In this document: positions 41,359 to 50,491 of the stretch, in pieces
How the letters are laid out: each line of letters begins with the position of its first letter
How positions within the stretch are numbered: position 1 is the first letter of the stretch
Source of the DNA: an uncultured Gemmatimonadales bacterium
Lineage (GTDB): Bacteria; Gemmatimonadota; Gemmatimonadetes; Gemmatimonadales; GWC2-71-9
DNA length: 64,000 bases
Assembly (NCBI GenBank): GCA_947259405.1
Contig: CAMYLY010000003.1
Location: 1 to 64,000 of the forward strand
Direction of reading: 5' to 3'
The notes under the pieces: generated by a model
Told to the model about the DNA's origin: nothing
Seen by the model: the letters and a program-made list of their open reading frames with translations, nothing else
The model's database searches: none
Translations under genes and position numbers: made by a program

Positions 41359-43905
41359 ATGCGAATGCACGTTCGCTCGCTCGTGACTGCCTCAGCTGCC
41401 ATGCTCATGCTGGTCACAGCCGTCCGCGCACAGGACTTGGACCCGCAGATCACCACCGAGGCGTTTCTGCGGCCGGCGCAATCCATTGCCGATGCGGTGC
41501 TCGCTCCGCGACATCTCAACGTGACGCTCGACAACCCGAGCCCGGATGGGATGCATTTTCTCAATGAGCAGGGTGACGGTCCGCCGACCATGGCGAGCTT
41601 CGCCAAGCCGTTCTACCGGCTGGGAGGTCTGCAGATCGATCCCGCAGCTAACCGCTCGCGTTTCACGACCACGCGCAGCGGTATGCGGATTCTGGTCACG
41701 CATCGGGAATCGGGCGAGGTCACGGTAATTGAAGGCCCCAATGGCGCTCGTGTGTCGGGCGCGGAGTGGTCGCCCGACGGATCGCGCATCGCATTCTTCG
41801 CACATTTGGATCGCGAGACCCGTATCTACACGGCGGACCCCACATCCGGCCGTACGAGACAAGTCACCCGTCGTCCGGTACTGGCCACCGGGGTCACGTC
41901 GATTGCGTGGACGGCGGATTCGCGCTCGATCGTGACGGTGCTCGTGCCCGAAAACCGTGGGCCGGAGCCGGTGGCGCCATCGGTGCCGGCTGCGCCTCAG
42001 GTGCGGATCACGACGCCTGAAACGAACCGGATTCGAACGTACCCCGACCTGCTCGAGGACGCGCGCGAGAAGGCCCTCGTCCAGTACTACATGACGGGGC
42101 AGCTGGCGGTGATCGATGTCGAGAACCGTCGTGTACGGGCGGTCGGGACGCCGGCCATGATTCAAAGCGTCGATGTCTCACCCAACGGGCTGCACGCCTT
42201 GGTGACGACCATGCGCGAACTCTCGTATATCGTGCCGACGAGATCAGGTGGGACGGCGACGGAGGCGTGGGATCTCCAGGACGGGACGGTCTTGGCGTTG
42301 GTGAGTGAACAGGATGTCCGTGACGGTACCCCCGCCGACACGGCTGACCAGAATGGGGATCCGGACAGGCGGAACGTAGGCTGGCGCCCGGACGGAACCG
42401 TTGGCTTCCTTCAGATGGAGCCCAAGACGGAAGACGATACCACCGACGTAGAAGAGGAAGAGGAAGACGAACGCTCGTCGCGCTCGCGGCGGAAAGACCG
42501 GGTTATGCAATGGTCCGCACCGTTCGATGACACCTCCATGAAAGTGGTCTTTGAGAACAACTCGCGAATGGGATCCGTGCGGTACTCGGCCGACGCCGAG
42601 ACGCTGTTCATCCGCGAGCAAACGGGTCAGCGGGTGCACGACTACGCCGTGCGGCTGAGTGACCCGGAAACCAAGCACACGATCTATCGTGGAGAACTGG
42701 TCCGCCGTCGTCGCGGGCAACCCTCCATCGCCACGAAGATGGTCAACGGAGCGACTGTCGTTCGAACGTCAAGCGACGGCCAGCACGTGTTCGTGACGGG
42801 GGTCGAGTATCACGAGGATCCCCTGGCCGAATCCCCACAGTCCTACATCGACCGCGTTGCCATTGAAGGCGGAGAGAAAGAACGCGTCTACGAGAGTGAC
42901 AACAGCGGGATGTCGGAGCGCCTGCTGGCGATTCTCGATGATGACGCCACACACCTCGTTGTACATCGGGAAAGTCCGATGGACATTCCAGATTCGTATT
43001 ATCGGAATGCGGGCGACGGCTCCCTTCGCCAACTCACACGGAATACGGACCCCGTACCGGACGTCACGGGTGCCCAGCGTCGGCGCTACGAAGTCACACG
43101 CGTCGACGGCTTCGCGTTCGACGTTGAAGTGACGCTTCCGCAAGACTGGAATGGTGAGCGGCTTCCGGGCATGATGTGGTTCTATCCGCGCGAGTACACC
43201 AATCAGGACGGCTACGACGAGACGCGCGAGACGTACAATAAGAATGCGTTCCCCAACATCGGTTCACGCACCATGGATATCCTCGTCCGAGCGGGGTACG
43301 TGGTCATCGAGCCCGACGCACCGATCATCGGGGAAGAAGGCCGGATGAACGACAACTATGAACACGATCTCCGCAACAACCTGGCGGCCGTGATCGATCA
43401 TCTGGACCGGGAAGGCGTCATCGATCGCGATCGCCTCGGCATTGGCGGCCACAGCTACGGCGCGTTCGGTACGGTCAATGCCATGGTGCACACGCCGTTC
43501 TTCAAGGCTGGTATCGCAGGAGACGGAAACTACAATCGCACGTTGACGCCGTTTGCATTCCAGTCCGAGCGGCGCTCGTTCTGGGAAGCACCACAGATCT
43601 ACATGCGGATGTCACCACTCTTCCATGCCAACAACTTGAGCGGCGCCTTGCTCATGTATCACGGCGAACACGACCAGAACGTCGGCACCTTCCCGATCAA
43701 CTCGTGGCGGCTCTTCGAAGCCCTCGAATCACTGGGCAAGACGGCGTCGCTGTACGTCTATCCGTTCGAAGATCACGGACCGGCCACGCGGGAGACTTTA
43801 CTGGATCTCTGGGCGCGCTGGACGGCGTGGCTCGACAAATACGTCAAGAATGCGGGTGAGGAGGGCGAGAAGATCGCGGCCGACGCCGGTGCAGGACAGC
43901 CGTAA
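41359..43905 (+). CDS. Secreted S9 family peptidase with acidic insert
   Basis: Protein of 848 residues. The ATG is selected for the signal peptide RSLVTASAAMLMLVTAVRAQ behind a GGGGAC purine stretch. A TolB-like propeller occupies about 70-560. It contains a highly charged insert, TDVEEEEEDERSSRSRRKDR, near residue 370. The hydrolase domain has GHSYGAFG (S699), HGEHDQNVG (D772) and EDHGPA (H806), so the triad is complete. It resembles the large S9 peptidases with an N-terminal LFLNQPSPDG-like segment (here LDNPSPDGMHFL) that are abundant in Bacteroidetes and Gemmatimonadota. It follows qhpE by 94 nt, but a functional link is unproven. Confidence 0.9.
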   Translation: MRMHVRSLVTASAAMLMLVTAVRAQDLDPQITTEAFLRPAQSIADAVLAPRHLNVTLDNPSPDGMHFLNEQGDGPPTMASFAKPFYRLGGLQIDPAANRSRFTTTRSGMRILVTHRESGEVTVIEGPNGARVSGAEWSPDGSRIAFFAHLDRETRIYTADPTSGRTRQVTRRPVLATGVTSIAWTADSRSIVTVLVPENRGPEPVAPSVPAAPQVRITTPETNRIRTYPDLLEDAREKALVQYYMTGQLAVIDVENRRVRAVGTPAMIQSVDVSPNGLHALVTTMRELSYIVPTRSGGTATEAWDLQDGTVLALVSEQDVRDGTPADTADQNGDPDRRNVGWRPDGTVGFLQMEPKTEDDTTDVEEEEEDERSSRSRRKDRVMQWSAPFDDTSMKVVFENNSRMGSVRYSADAETLFIREQTGQRVHDYAVRLSDPETKHTIYRGELVRRRRGQPSIATKMVNGATVVRTSSDGQHVFVTGVEYHEDPLAESPQSYIDRVAIEGGEKERVYESDNSGMSERLLAILDDDATHLVVHRESPMDIPDSYYRNAGDGSLRQLTRNTDPVPDVTGAQRRRYEVTRVDGFAFDVEVTLPQDWNGERLPGMMWFYPREYTNQDGYDETRETYNKNAFPNIGSRTMDILVRAGYVVIEPDAPIIGEEGRMNDNYEHDLRNNLAAVIDHLDREGVIDRDRLGIGGHSYGAFGTVNAMVHTPFFKAGIAGDGNYNRTLTPFAFQSERRSFWEAPQIYMRMSPLFHANNLSGALLMYHGEHDQNVGTFPINSWRLFEALESLGKTASLYVYPFEDHGPATRETLLDLWARWTAWLDKYVKNAGEEGEKIAADAGAGQP

Positions 43906-43932
43906 CGGGTCACCTTCGAACCCACGAGTGAG

Positions 43933-43960
43933 CGGGAGCACCAAGACGGTGCTCCCGTTT
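43933..43960. terminator. Bidirectional intrinsic terminator
   Basis: A perfect 10-bp stem, CGGGAGCACC / GGTGCTCCCG, with the loop AAGAC is followed by TTT. It lies 27 bp after the peptidase stop and 18 bp before the stop of the convergent TonB-C gene, so it can end both transcripts. It is the clearest terminator in the window. Confidence 0.8.
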
Positions 43961-43978
43961 GCGTATGGCCCAGGTGCG

Positions 43979-44659
43979 CTACGGGAACTGCAACGGTAGT
44001 TCCACCAGGACGCGCACGACTCGCCCGTTTGCCAGCTCCCCCGGTGTGATACGACATGATGCCGCGACCCGGGCCGCCGCGGCCTCAGCCGCCGGCGAGG
44101 GCGCGGTGATGACCTCAACGTTGCTCACCGTACTGTCGACCTCCACCACAAAGCGTGTCAGAATGCGGAGTTCACCGCGGATGGCATCCGGCCGCAGCAA
44201 CGGCTCACTGCATCCCAAAACACGCGGCTTCACCGCCACATCACTCAGCCCAAACACGTCGCTCGAGCGCCACGGCATCCCCGTATCCCACGGTGCGTAC
44301 CCCCGACGATAGGCGAGCCATCCAAAGCCCGAACCGGCAACGTCCCGGAAGCGCCACTCGGTAAGCGCTGGCGTACTGGCATTGTCGATGATAGCCGGAC
44401 CACACATCGCGGTGCGTCCCACCGGCGTGATACAGATGCGTCGACCGTCGAACTCCCACACGCCCAGACTCAGCACGAGCGTGTCGCCGTCGGCAGTCAC
44501 ACGCCAGATCGAATACTGGCGGTGCTGTTCGAACAGCAAGTCCCATTGCGTGCCCACGATGTTGGCAGACCACTCGCCAACGAAGTCAGAGAGTGTCTGG
44601 GCCTCGAGCGGCGTTCCGTGACACCCGACGGCGGCCGCGACGGTGAGCACCGCCGTCAT
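43979..44659 (-). CDS. Secreted protein with TonB C-terminal-like domain
   Basis: About 226 residues from the chosen ATG, which gives a hydrophobic N-terminus ending VAAAVGC (possible lipobox). In-frame GTG and ATG codons further upstream are alternatives. The middle region is beta-rich (WSANIVGTQWDLLFEQHRQY). The last 90 residues match the TonB-C fold pattern, LTRFVVEVDSTVSNVEV followed by AAAARVAASCRITPGEL and RVVRVLVELPLQF. Such domains occur in energy transducers and as stand-alone periplasmic modules; no TonB-type Pro-rich linker is present. It faces the divergent methyltransferase gene. Confidence 0.65.
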   Translation of the reverse strand: MTAVLTVAAAVGCHGTPLEAQTLSDFVGEWSANIVGTQWDLLFEQHRQYSIWRVTADGDTLVLSLGVWEFDGRRICITPVGRTAMCGPAIIDNASTPALTEWRFRDVAGSGFGWLAYRRGYAPWDTGMPWRSSDVFGLSDVAVKPRVLGCSEPLLRPDAIRGELRILTRFVVEVDSTVSNVEVITAPSPAAEAAAARVAASCRITPGELANGRVVRVLVELPLQFP

Positions 44660-44795
44660 GATTGGCGTGCTGGCTTTGGTTGACGCCGCAGGCGTTCCGG
44701 TCACCTTTGGTCCGTCATGAGGAGATGTACATTCTACTCTGATGGGGCCATTCTGGTCCCCTCCACGCGGCACGGCGCGGGCGCGCTGGTCTGAG

Positions 44796-45380
44796 ATGGA
44801 TACCGTTCGGTACGTCGTTGCCGTGCTCGTGTGGGCCCTGCTGCCACCGGCGATCGTCTATTGGCTCGTCATACATCCGTTCGTCGGGTTCTGGCGACGG
44901 CTCGGCAAGGTCCTAACCCTGTGGATCGTGGCCCTCGGCTTCGGCGCCATGATCTTCGTGCTGTTCGTCGTTCGGGATCGTTTCCTCGTCCGCGAGTTTG
45001 GAACACACTGGACGTTGTGGGTGGCGGCGGCACTGTTCTACATGATGTCGATTGCGATCGAGAGACAGTGTCGCAAGCAGCTCAAGCTTCCCACGCTGGT
45101 GGGAGTTCCGGAAGTCGACCCAGATCAAAGCAGCCGCGCGTTGCTCAGTGAGGGCATCTACGCCCACGTCCGCCATCCCCGATACGTGAGCGTCATGTCC
45201 GGCATGCTGGCGATGGCGCTGTTCACGAATTACTTGACCGTCTGGGTGCTCTTCGCGTTCGCGGTGATCGCTCTCTACGTGATTGTCCGACTTGAGGAGC
45301 ATGAATTGGTGGCCAGCTTGGGAGCGACATATCAGGCGTATCGGGAACGAGTCCCGATGTTCATACCGAGAAAGTCATGA
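44796..45380 (+). CDS. Isoprenylcysteine carboxyl methyltransferase-like (ICMT/PEMT) membrane protein
   Basis: Protein of 194 residues with about five membrane spans. The C-terminal half carries the family signature: GIYAHVRHPRYVSVMSG (RHPxY) and, further on, RLEEHELVASLGATYQAYRE, the E-E-x-x-L and Y-x-x-Y region that binds S-adenosylmethionine. Bacterial members methylate lipids or small molecules rather than prenylcysteine. The substrate is not known. The stop codon overlaps the start of the next gene (ATGA), so the two are coupled. Confidence 0.85.
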   Translation: MDTVRYVVAVLVWALLPPAIVYWLVIHPFVGFWRRLGKVLTLWIVALGFGAMIFVLFVVRDRFLVREFGTHWTLWVAAALFYMMSIAIERQCRKQLKLPTLVGVPEVDPDQSSRALLSEGIYAHVRHPRYVSVMSGMLAMALFTNYLTVWVLFAFAVIALYVIVRLEEHELVASLGATYQAYRERVPMFIPRKS

Positions 45381-46351
45381 CCGAGGCATCACAACCACCT
45401 CGACGCTCGGTTGTCTGCCTCCTGCTGCTAGGCGTGTTCATGGGCAACGATGTAGCGGACGCGCAGCAGGCTGCGATGCTCGTCCTGGAGGCACCGGCCA
45501 GCACTGAGGCCATGGCGTACGGGAACACGCCCTACCTGTACTCCCGTGAATCCGGCATGATGTTCTACGCTCCGGCGTTGCTGCCCCGGTCCCGGGGGGT
45601 CACCGCCGCGCTCCAACGCTATGGCTCAGCGGGAACGATGGCCACGCTCTCGGGTGCGGGTCCGTGGCACGATGGCGGGCTGGCGATCGGCCTCCAATAC
45701 CTACGGTACGGTGCACCGACTGGTCTGCCGGTCGGCCGCGACAGCCAGAGCGTGACGCTGACCACCGACGCAGTGGGGGTGACCGAGTTCGTGGGCTCTA
45801 TCGGGTATGGGCGGGAGATCCTGGGTCTTCGCACTGGGATCGTCGTCAAGTACCTCGAACAGACCCTCAATCAGCACGGGGATCGGACCGTTGCGGTTGA
45901 TCTGGGAGTCGCGGCGGAGGTCGGGCCTGTCCTATTCGGCCTGACCGGCCGCAACCTCGGCCCCGACCTCGACGTTGTCGATGACCCATGTCCGGGATGT
46001 GCAATTGGGGCGCCAGTGACGCGCCGCGCGCTCGAATTGCCAATCCTCGTGGCGGGCACCGTCTCCTCCGACGAGTTTCAGCTGGGACCGCTCGACCTGT
46101 TCTTCACCGCGCAGGTTCTGCGACGGCGCGACGGTGCGTTCATCCCGAGTGGTGGGGCGGAACTCTCCTATTGGCCGGTGACGGGCTACACCTTTCGTGT
46201 GCGGGGCGGATTGGAGCGAGTCGTGGACGACCAGCGGTCGGCGTTCACGTTCGGGGCGGCGTTCACCGGCGACAACATCACGCTCGAATACGCGTTTCAG
46301 GGGTTTTCCGGTGTCGGAAACGCGCATCGGTTCGGATTTCGCTGGCAATAG
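45377..46351 (+). CDS. PorV/PorQ-like outer-membrane protein
   Basis: Protein of 324 residues with a signal peptide ending ADAQQ. The mature sequence is a regular series of amphipathic beta strands, such as GGLAIGLQYLRYGAPTGLPV, GLRTGIVVKYLEQTLN and GNAHRFGFRWQ at the end, terminating on an aromatic residue pair as in FadL-family barrels. The early motif AMAYGNTPYLYSRES resembles the PorV/PorQ/UPF0164 start. In Bacteroidetes this family includes type IX secretion shuttles, but no other such component is adjacent, so the role stays open. Confidence 0.72.
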   Translation: MTEASQPPRRSVVCLLLLGVFMGNDVADAQQAAMLVLEAPASTEAMAYGNTPYLYSRESGMMFYAPALLPRSRGVTAALQRYGSAGTMATLSGAGPWHDGGLAIGLQYLRYGAPTGLPVGRDSQSVTLTTDAVGVTEFVGSIGYGREILGLRTGIVVKYLEQTLNQHGDRTVAVDLGVAAEVGPVLFGLTGRNLGPDLDVVDDPCPGCAIGAPVTRRALELPILVAGTVSSDEFQLGPLDLFFTAQVLRRRDGAFIPSGGAELSYWPVTGYTFRVRGGLERVVDDQRSAFTFGAAFTGDNITLEYAFQGFSGVGNAHRFGFRWQ

Positions 46352-46428
46352 CCCACCGTTCACGCGCCCTTCACACTGCTTTCATGGCAAAGCCCCGACC
46401 CTATCCTTAGCGCGAGCCAGGAGGGGCC

Positions 46429-46713
46429 ATGCTCGAGGCGTTCTTTGCGATACTCGCGGTGGCGGTGGTATTCGGTGGGGTGATCATGTGGCGAGAAGGG
46501 CTAACGCTCTTCGCGCCGAGGCGCACGGGCGCGCTCACCAATTCCGCCGAGGATTTCTGCAAGAACCGGTGCCAGTTGGTGGACGGCCGATGTCCGATGA
46601 CCGGTTTTGTCGGGCGTCCGCCGGATTGCCCGCTCTGGAAGTTCGTCGGGGAAGATCAACCTACGATGGTGTTCGGCAGCCCGTTCGGTGATGGGTCGGA
46701 GCGCGCGGCCTAG
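46429..46713 (+). CDS. Small membrane-anchored four-cysteine protein
   Basis: Protein of 94 residues behind a strong AGGAGGGG site. One N-terminal span (MLEAFFAILAVAVVFGGVIM) is followed by a soluble part with four cysteines spaced C-x3-C-x6-C-x11-C (DFCKNRCQLVDGRCPMTG to PPDCPLWKF). Four Cys in about 30 residues suggest a zinc or iron-sulfur site or two disulfides, depending on which side of the membrane the domain faces. It is not assigned to a family. The next gene begins 34 nt further on. Confidence 0.7.
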   Translation: MLEAFFAILAVAVVFGGVIMWREGLTLFAPRRTGALTNSAEDFCKNRCQLVDGRCPMTGFVGRPPDCPLWKFVGEDQPTMVFGSPFGDGSERAA

Positions 46714-46747
46714 CCGGCGAAAGCACTAGGCCCGGTTTCCGTCCGCC

Positions 46748-47569
46748 ATGTGTCGCTGGCTGGCGTACACCGGTGCGCCGATCTTTCTGACCGAGCTGCT
46801 GTTCGAACCTGAGCACTCGCTGATCGATCAGAGCCTTGCCTCACGGTCGTCCGATACCACGACCAACGGCGACGGCTTTGGTGTGGGGTGGTACGGCAGG
46901 CGTGAGTGGCCGGGTGTCTATCGCGACATTAGCCCGGCGTGGAACGACCCGAATCTGTGGGATCTTGCCGACCAAGTACAGTCGCGCATGTTCCTCGCGC
47001 ATGTGCGGGCGACCACCGGCGGCGCCGTCCAGGCCACCAACTGTCACCCGTTTCGCTACGAACACTTTCTCTTCCAGCACAACGGGCTGATCCACCAATT
47101 CGACCGACTGCGGCGTGATTTGGCATTCGCGATCTCGCCCGAACTGTTTCGTGAGCTTCGGGGCACGACTGACAGCGAGATCATGTTCTTTCTCGCCTTG
47201 ACGTTTGGGATGGCCGACGACGTGTTGCGAGGCGTCTCGCGCATGGCGGCGTTTGTCGAATGGATCGGGCGCAAGCACGATGTCTCCCACCCGCTGGAGA
47301 TGACGTTGGGGATCGCGGATGGGCAGCGGATATATACGGTACGGTACGCAAGCGACGGCACATCACGGACGCTGTTTCATTCGAAAAGCTCCGCCGCTCT
47401 CCGCGAACTCAACCCTCGGTTTTCGCGTTTCTCCGACGATGCGCGGATCGTGGTTTCCGAGCCGCTCACCGAACTGTTGGATTATTGGGAAGAAATCCCC
47501 GAATGCTCGTCGGTGGTCATCTGCAACGGCCATGTCGAGCGACGCCCATTCCATCCGAGCGAGCACTGA
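46748..47569 (+). CDS. Class II glutamine amidotransferase (YafJ/EgtC-like)
   Basis: Enzyme of 273 residues beginning MCRWLAYTG. Cys2 becomes the N-terminal nucleophile after Met removal, as in all Ntn-type amidotransferases. Further signatures are DGFGVGWYG, FLAHVRATTGGAVQATNCHP, HNGLIHQFD (the oxyanion Asn and Gly) and TDSEIMFFL. There is no synthetase or isomerase domain, as in YafJ and EgtC, which hydrolyse gamma-glutamyl amide bonds of small molecules. No ergothioneine genes are adjacent, so the substrate is undefined. Confidence 0.92.
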   Translation: MCRWLAYTGAPIFLTELLFEPEHSLIDQSLASRSSDTTTNGDGFGVGWYGRREWPGVYRDISPAWNDPNLWDLADQVQSRMFLAHVRATTGGAVQATNCHPFRYEHFLFQHNGLIHQFDRLRRDLAFAISPELFRELRGTTDSEIMFFLALTFGMADDVLRGVSRMAAFVEWIGRKHDVSHPLEMTLGIADGQRIYTVRYASDGTSRTLFHSKSSAALRELNPRFSRFSDDARIVVSEPLTELLDYWEEIPECSSVVICNGHVERRPFHPSEH

Positions 47570-47574
47570 GGCCC

Positions 47575-49497
47575 CTACGGATCATCGGTGAAGAACGTGG
47601 TCTCGAGTTGTGAGAACCCGATGTTGTCCACGACGACTGTTCCCGCATTCGTGAGGTCGAAGACGAGGCGTACCTGGCGAATATGACGCAACTGTAGGGC
47701 TGCGTTGTTTTCGAAAAAGTCGGCCAAAGGGATCGAGAACGATTGCAGCACGAGTTCCCACTGCTGGCCGAATCGATCTTCGTCATTGCGTCGCATCACC
47801 TTGATGTCGAGGGGTTTCCGGATCGGTCCGTAGGCTGAAAGGCGGACTCGAGCGACGTTCTCGCTGGCGTCCCGAAGCTCAACCGAGAGGTCGATGGGCT
47901 CGTCCTTGGTGGGCTCGTCTTCAGGCCTGCCTCGGTCCGCGAGCGCTTCGGCGTCGGTGGGTTCGGCTTCATCCTCGTTCGCATCGACGGGCTTACGGGG
48001 CGCTGGCGTCTCGTCCAATGCACTCAGGAGCAGGTCCAATGTCGAGGCATCCCCGAGATCCCATGCGGCGGCAAGGGTGGAGGGGAGTGTGACGGTGTAG
48101 CTGGCCGCTGTCCCCACCTCGTCTTGCGTTCCTGCGATACGGTTGTTCCAACCCAACCACACGCCGTGCGTTTGTTGCGAATTGGACGTTGTCGGCCGAT
48201 TTCGGGAGCGCAGGGCGAGCACGTTCTCGCGCCATCGGGCGAGCGAATCGCCATGCAGCGTGACACCGGTCGCGGTGCCAGTGGTCACATCGATGTCTTC
48301 ATCGAAGGTGGCGAGCGGTTGGAACGAGCTCGACTCGAATCGGGTGATATACATCGTCTCGGGAAGCCAGGCCCCGATCAGCCGGTGATCGCGGAACATC
48401 GGCAAGTATGCGGCGTTCTTCCGCAACGTCGCTTCGAGGAAGGCGGAGATGTAGATCTTGCCCATCTGGCGCTGGTCTTCTGGATCGATCAACGCGCGCA
48501 GATCGAGGACACGCGCGCTGCGAGGACCGAAGTCCTTGCTATTCCAGACCGTGTTCCACTGTCCGTGGTTTGCGCGATACATGTAGATCGCCGTCTTGAA
48601 GTACTCGTCACCGTCGGTGAATGCCACACGGTGGTACTGCCGGAGCCCATGGAAGCTCGTCACATCGCCGTCATGCGATCCGTGAAAGACCATGTAGTTG
48701 ACGTTTTCGACAGGCACATGTCGGCCCGTCGGCTGGTACTGCCCGTCGACGGGCGCGATGGCAATGATGGATCGGATCGCGAAGTCGAAGTCGAATTCGA
48801 GAGTGGCGTCGTCGGGATACCGGCTCAACCGGTTAAAGGCTGCCGCGTGGCCCACGGCTTCGCCCCCGCGCGAATGGCCGATCAACGCGATCCGCTCGAG
48901 GTCGACCTTCCCGTAGAACGGTGTCGTATCGGTGGCCGCGAAGGACTGCCACGCTTCCAGATGCTTGAGGAGAAGCCAACCGCGTCCATCGTTTTCCTCC
49001 CGAATCCCGCCGTTGATGAAGTTCATATCCACCGAAACGAAGATGAACCCGCGACTGGCCAAGAGTTCACCAAGGTACCGGTATCCGGGATCCGAGAAAT
49101 CCTTCATGTTGTGATTGCCATGGACGATGAGCACGAGGGGAAATGGCCCGTCACCCGACGGATACCACACCCGACCATTGATGGGGAACTCCTTCGGGGT
49201 GAAACCCCAGTACTCATTCCGCTCGTCTGCCGAACTACCGAGGCTGACGAGTTTGGACGCGTCCACCGACTCAGTGACGATCGCGACCGAGTCGCGATAT
49301 TCCGGCCGGTTCTTATCCGTCCCGCTTCCATAGAACAGACGCGCTACCGTATGGTGCCCCGGTTGCGCGGGATGGGGTGCGTCCAGGCGCTGCTCCGACA
49401 AGACCGTCTCGTGGTCGGACGGCGTCAAGTTCAGGGAAGTCGAGCATGCGACGCCTACCGCGACAAGAGGAACGCACAGTGGCCGAAGGCGACGCAT
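47575..49497 (-). CDS. Alpha/beta hydrolase lipoprotein with C-terminal beta domain
   Basis: Protein of 640 residues. The chosen ATG opens a lipoprotein signal (RPLCVPLVAVGVAC). The hydrolase domain shows the oxyanion-type HGNHNMKDF, the nucleophile elbow GHSRGGEA (S209) and later HGSHDGDVT, suggesting the acid. After about residue 430 there is a beta-sandwich-like region, and an acidic linker rich in Glu, Asp and Pro (DANEDEAEPTDAEALADRGR) divides it. The C-terminal part (FSIPLADFFENNAALQLRHI) resembles carbohydrate-binding sandwich folds. It is probably an esterase or platelet-activating-factor-acetylhydrolase-like enzyme at the surface. It lies 37 nt after the glycosylase gene. Confidence 0.8.
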   Translation of the reverse strand: MRRLRPLCVPLVAVGVACSTSLNLTPSDHETVLSEQRLDAPHPAQPGHHTVARLFYGSGTDKNRPEYRDSVAIVTESVDASKLVSLGSSADERNEYWGFTPKEFPINGRVWYPSGDGPFPLVLIVHGNHNMKDFSDPGYRYLGELLASRGFIFVSVDMNFINGGIREENDGRGWLLLKHLEAWQSFAATDTTPFYGKVDLERIALIGHSRGGEAVGHAAAFNRLSRYPDDATLEFDFDFAIRSIIAIAPVDGQYQPTGRHVPVENVNYMVFHGSHDGDVTSFHGLRQYHRVAFTDGDEYFKTAIYMYRANHGQWNTVWNSKDFGPRSARVLDLRALIDPEDQRQMGKIYISAFLEATLRKNAAYLPMFRDHRLIGAWLPETMYITRFESSSFQPLATFDEDIDVTTGTATGVTLHGDSLARWRENVLALRSRNRPTTSNSQQTHGVWLGWNNRIAGTQDEVGTAASYTVTLPSTLAAAWDLGDASTLDLLLSALDETPAPRKPVDANEDEAEPTDAEALADRGRPEDEPTKDEPIDLSVELRDASENVARVRLSAYGPIRKPLDIKVMRRNDEDRFGQQWELVLQSFSIPLADFFENNAALQLRHIRQVRLVFDLTNAGTVVVDNIGFSQLETTFFTDDP

Positions 49498-49534
49498 GGG
49501 GGTCAAGATACTCCGCGCGTCGAGGCTCGACCAC

Positions 49535-50443
49535 TCAACTGGGTGCACCACCGAGCCTGTCCTCCCACTCGTCGATCGAGCGGGGCCAATCCTCCTTGAG
49601 CAGGCGCGAGAACGCACGATCCGCGAGCACCTTGCCACCCGTCTGACAGGTGGCGCAGTAGTTGACCTCGTTTTCGGCGTACCGAATACGTTGCACGGGT
49701 GACTCGCAAGTCGGACAGGGTTGGCCGTACCGACCGTGCACAGCCATCTCTGGTCGAAAGGCTGTCACCTTTTCCGGGAATCCGTCACCAACCGCCATGC
49801 GATGCCGGTCGATCCAGATGGCAAGCGTGTCGCGCACCGCGTGATAGAGGCGTTCGATCTGCTCGGACGACAGGCGCGACGTGAGCATGAGCGGGGATAA
49901 CTGGGCGGCGTGCAGGATCTCGTCGGAATAGGCGTTGCCGATACCACTGAACAACCGTGGGTCGGTCAGCGCTCGCTTCAAGGTGTGGTTCTCGTTCGTT
50001 AGACGCTCTCGAAACGTCGCCAGATCGCAGGCGAGCGTCTCGAGCCCGCCACGGTCGAAGGCGACGAGCTGGTCTCGACCCCGTACCACGTGCAGAGACG
50101 CGCGGCGCTTTTTGCTTGCCTCCGTGAACAGGACCGTCCCGTTGTCGAAATCAAACGCCGCCACGCCGTTCCGCTTCGGGATGGCCGCGGTGCCGTGGCG
50201 CCAGCGCAATCGGCCGGCCACCATGAGATGGACAACAGCGAAGAGATCCGTGTCACACGCGATCACGATGCGCTTGCCCAGGCGCTCGACCCCAGTCACC
50301 GTCGTGCCGTCGAGGCTGGAGACCGGGGGATCGACGGAACGGACGAGAAACGGGTTTCCGATGCGCACCCGCTGCAGCCGGTGGTCGACGATACGTGCGG
50401 CGAGCGCCTCGACATACACGACGACGTCAGGAAGCTCGGGCAC
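49535..50443 (-). CDS. Formamidopyrimidine-DNA glycosylase family (MutM/Nei)
   Basis: Base-excision repair enzyme of 302 residues. It starts MPELPDVV, with the Pro2 nucleophile and Glu3 in place after Met removal. The helix-two-turn-helix region reads NHTLKRALTDPRLFSGIGNAYSDEI, and a zinc finger near the C-terminus has two CxxC pairs (CPTC and CATC) 16 residues apart. The family removes oxidised bases and nicks the strand. The motif FSGIGNAY rather than VAGIGNIY, together with the divergent middle, places it among atypical Fpg/Nei members, so the preferred lesion (8-oxoguanine or pyrimidine) is not assigned and no symbol is given. Confidence 0.9.
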   Translation of the reverse strand: MPELPDVVVYVEALAARIVDHRLQRVRIGNPFLVRSVDPPVSSLDGTTVTGVERLGKRIVIACDTDLFAVVHLMVAGRLRWRHGTAAIPKRNGVAAFDFDNGTVLFTEASKKRRASLHVVRGRDQLVAFDRGGLETLACDLATFRERLTNENHTLKRALTDPRLFSGIGNAYSDEILHAAQLSPLMLTSRLSSEQIERLYHAVRDTLAIWIDRHRMAVGDGFPEKVTAFRPEMAVHGRYGQPCPTCESPVQRIRYAENEVNYCATCQTGGKVLADRAFSRLLKEDWPRSIDEWEDRLGGAPS

Positions 50444-50491
50444 GGGGCATCTTCAAGGGGTCGTGCGGGAGAGCATCCGCGCGTTGAGTCG

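Noticed and set aside
48124-49599. Plus-strand open frame of 491 codons opposite the hydrolase lipoprotein
   Set aside because: Antisense shadow caused by GC-rich codon bias; the minus strand shows lipobox, GHSRGG motif and normal composition.
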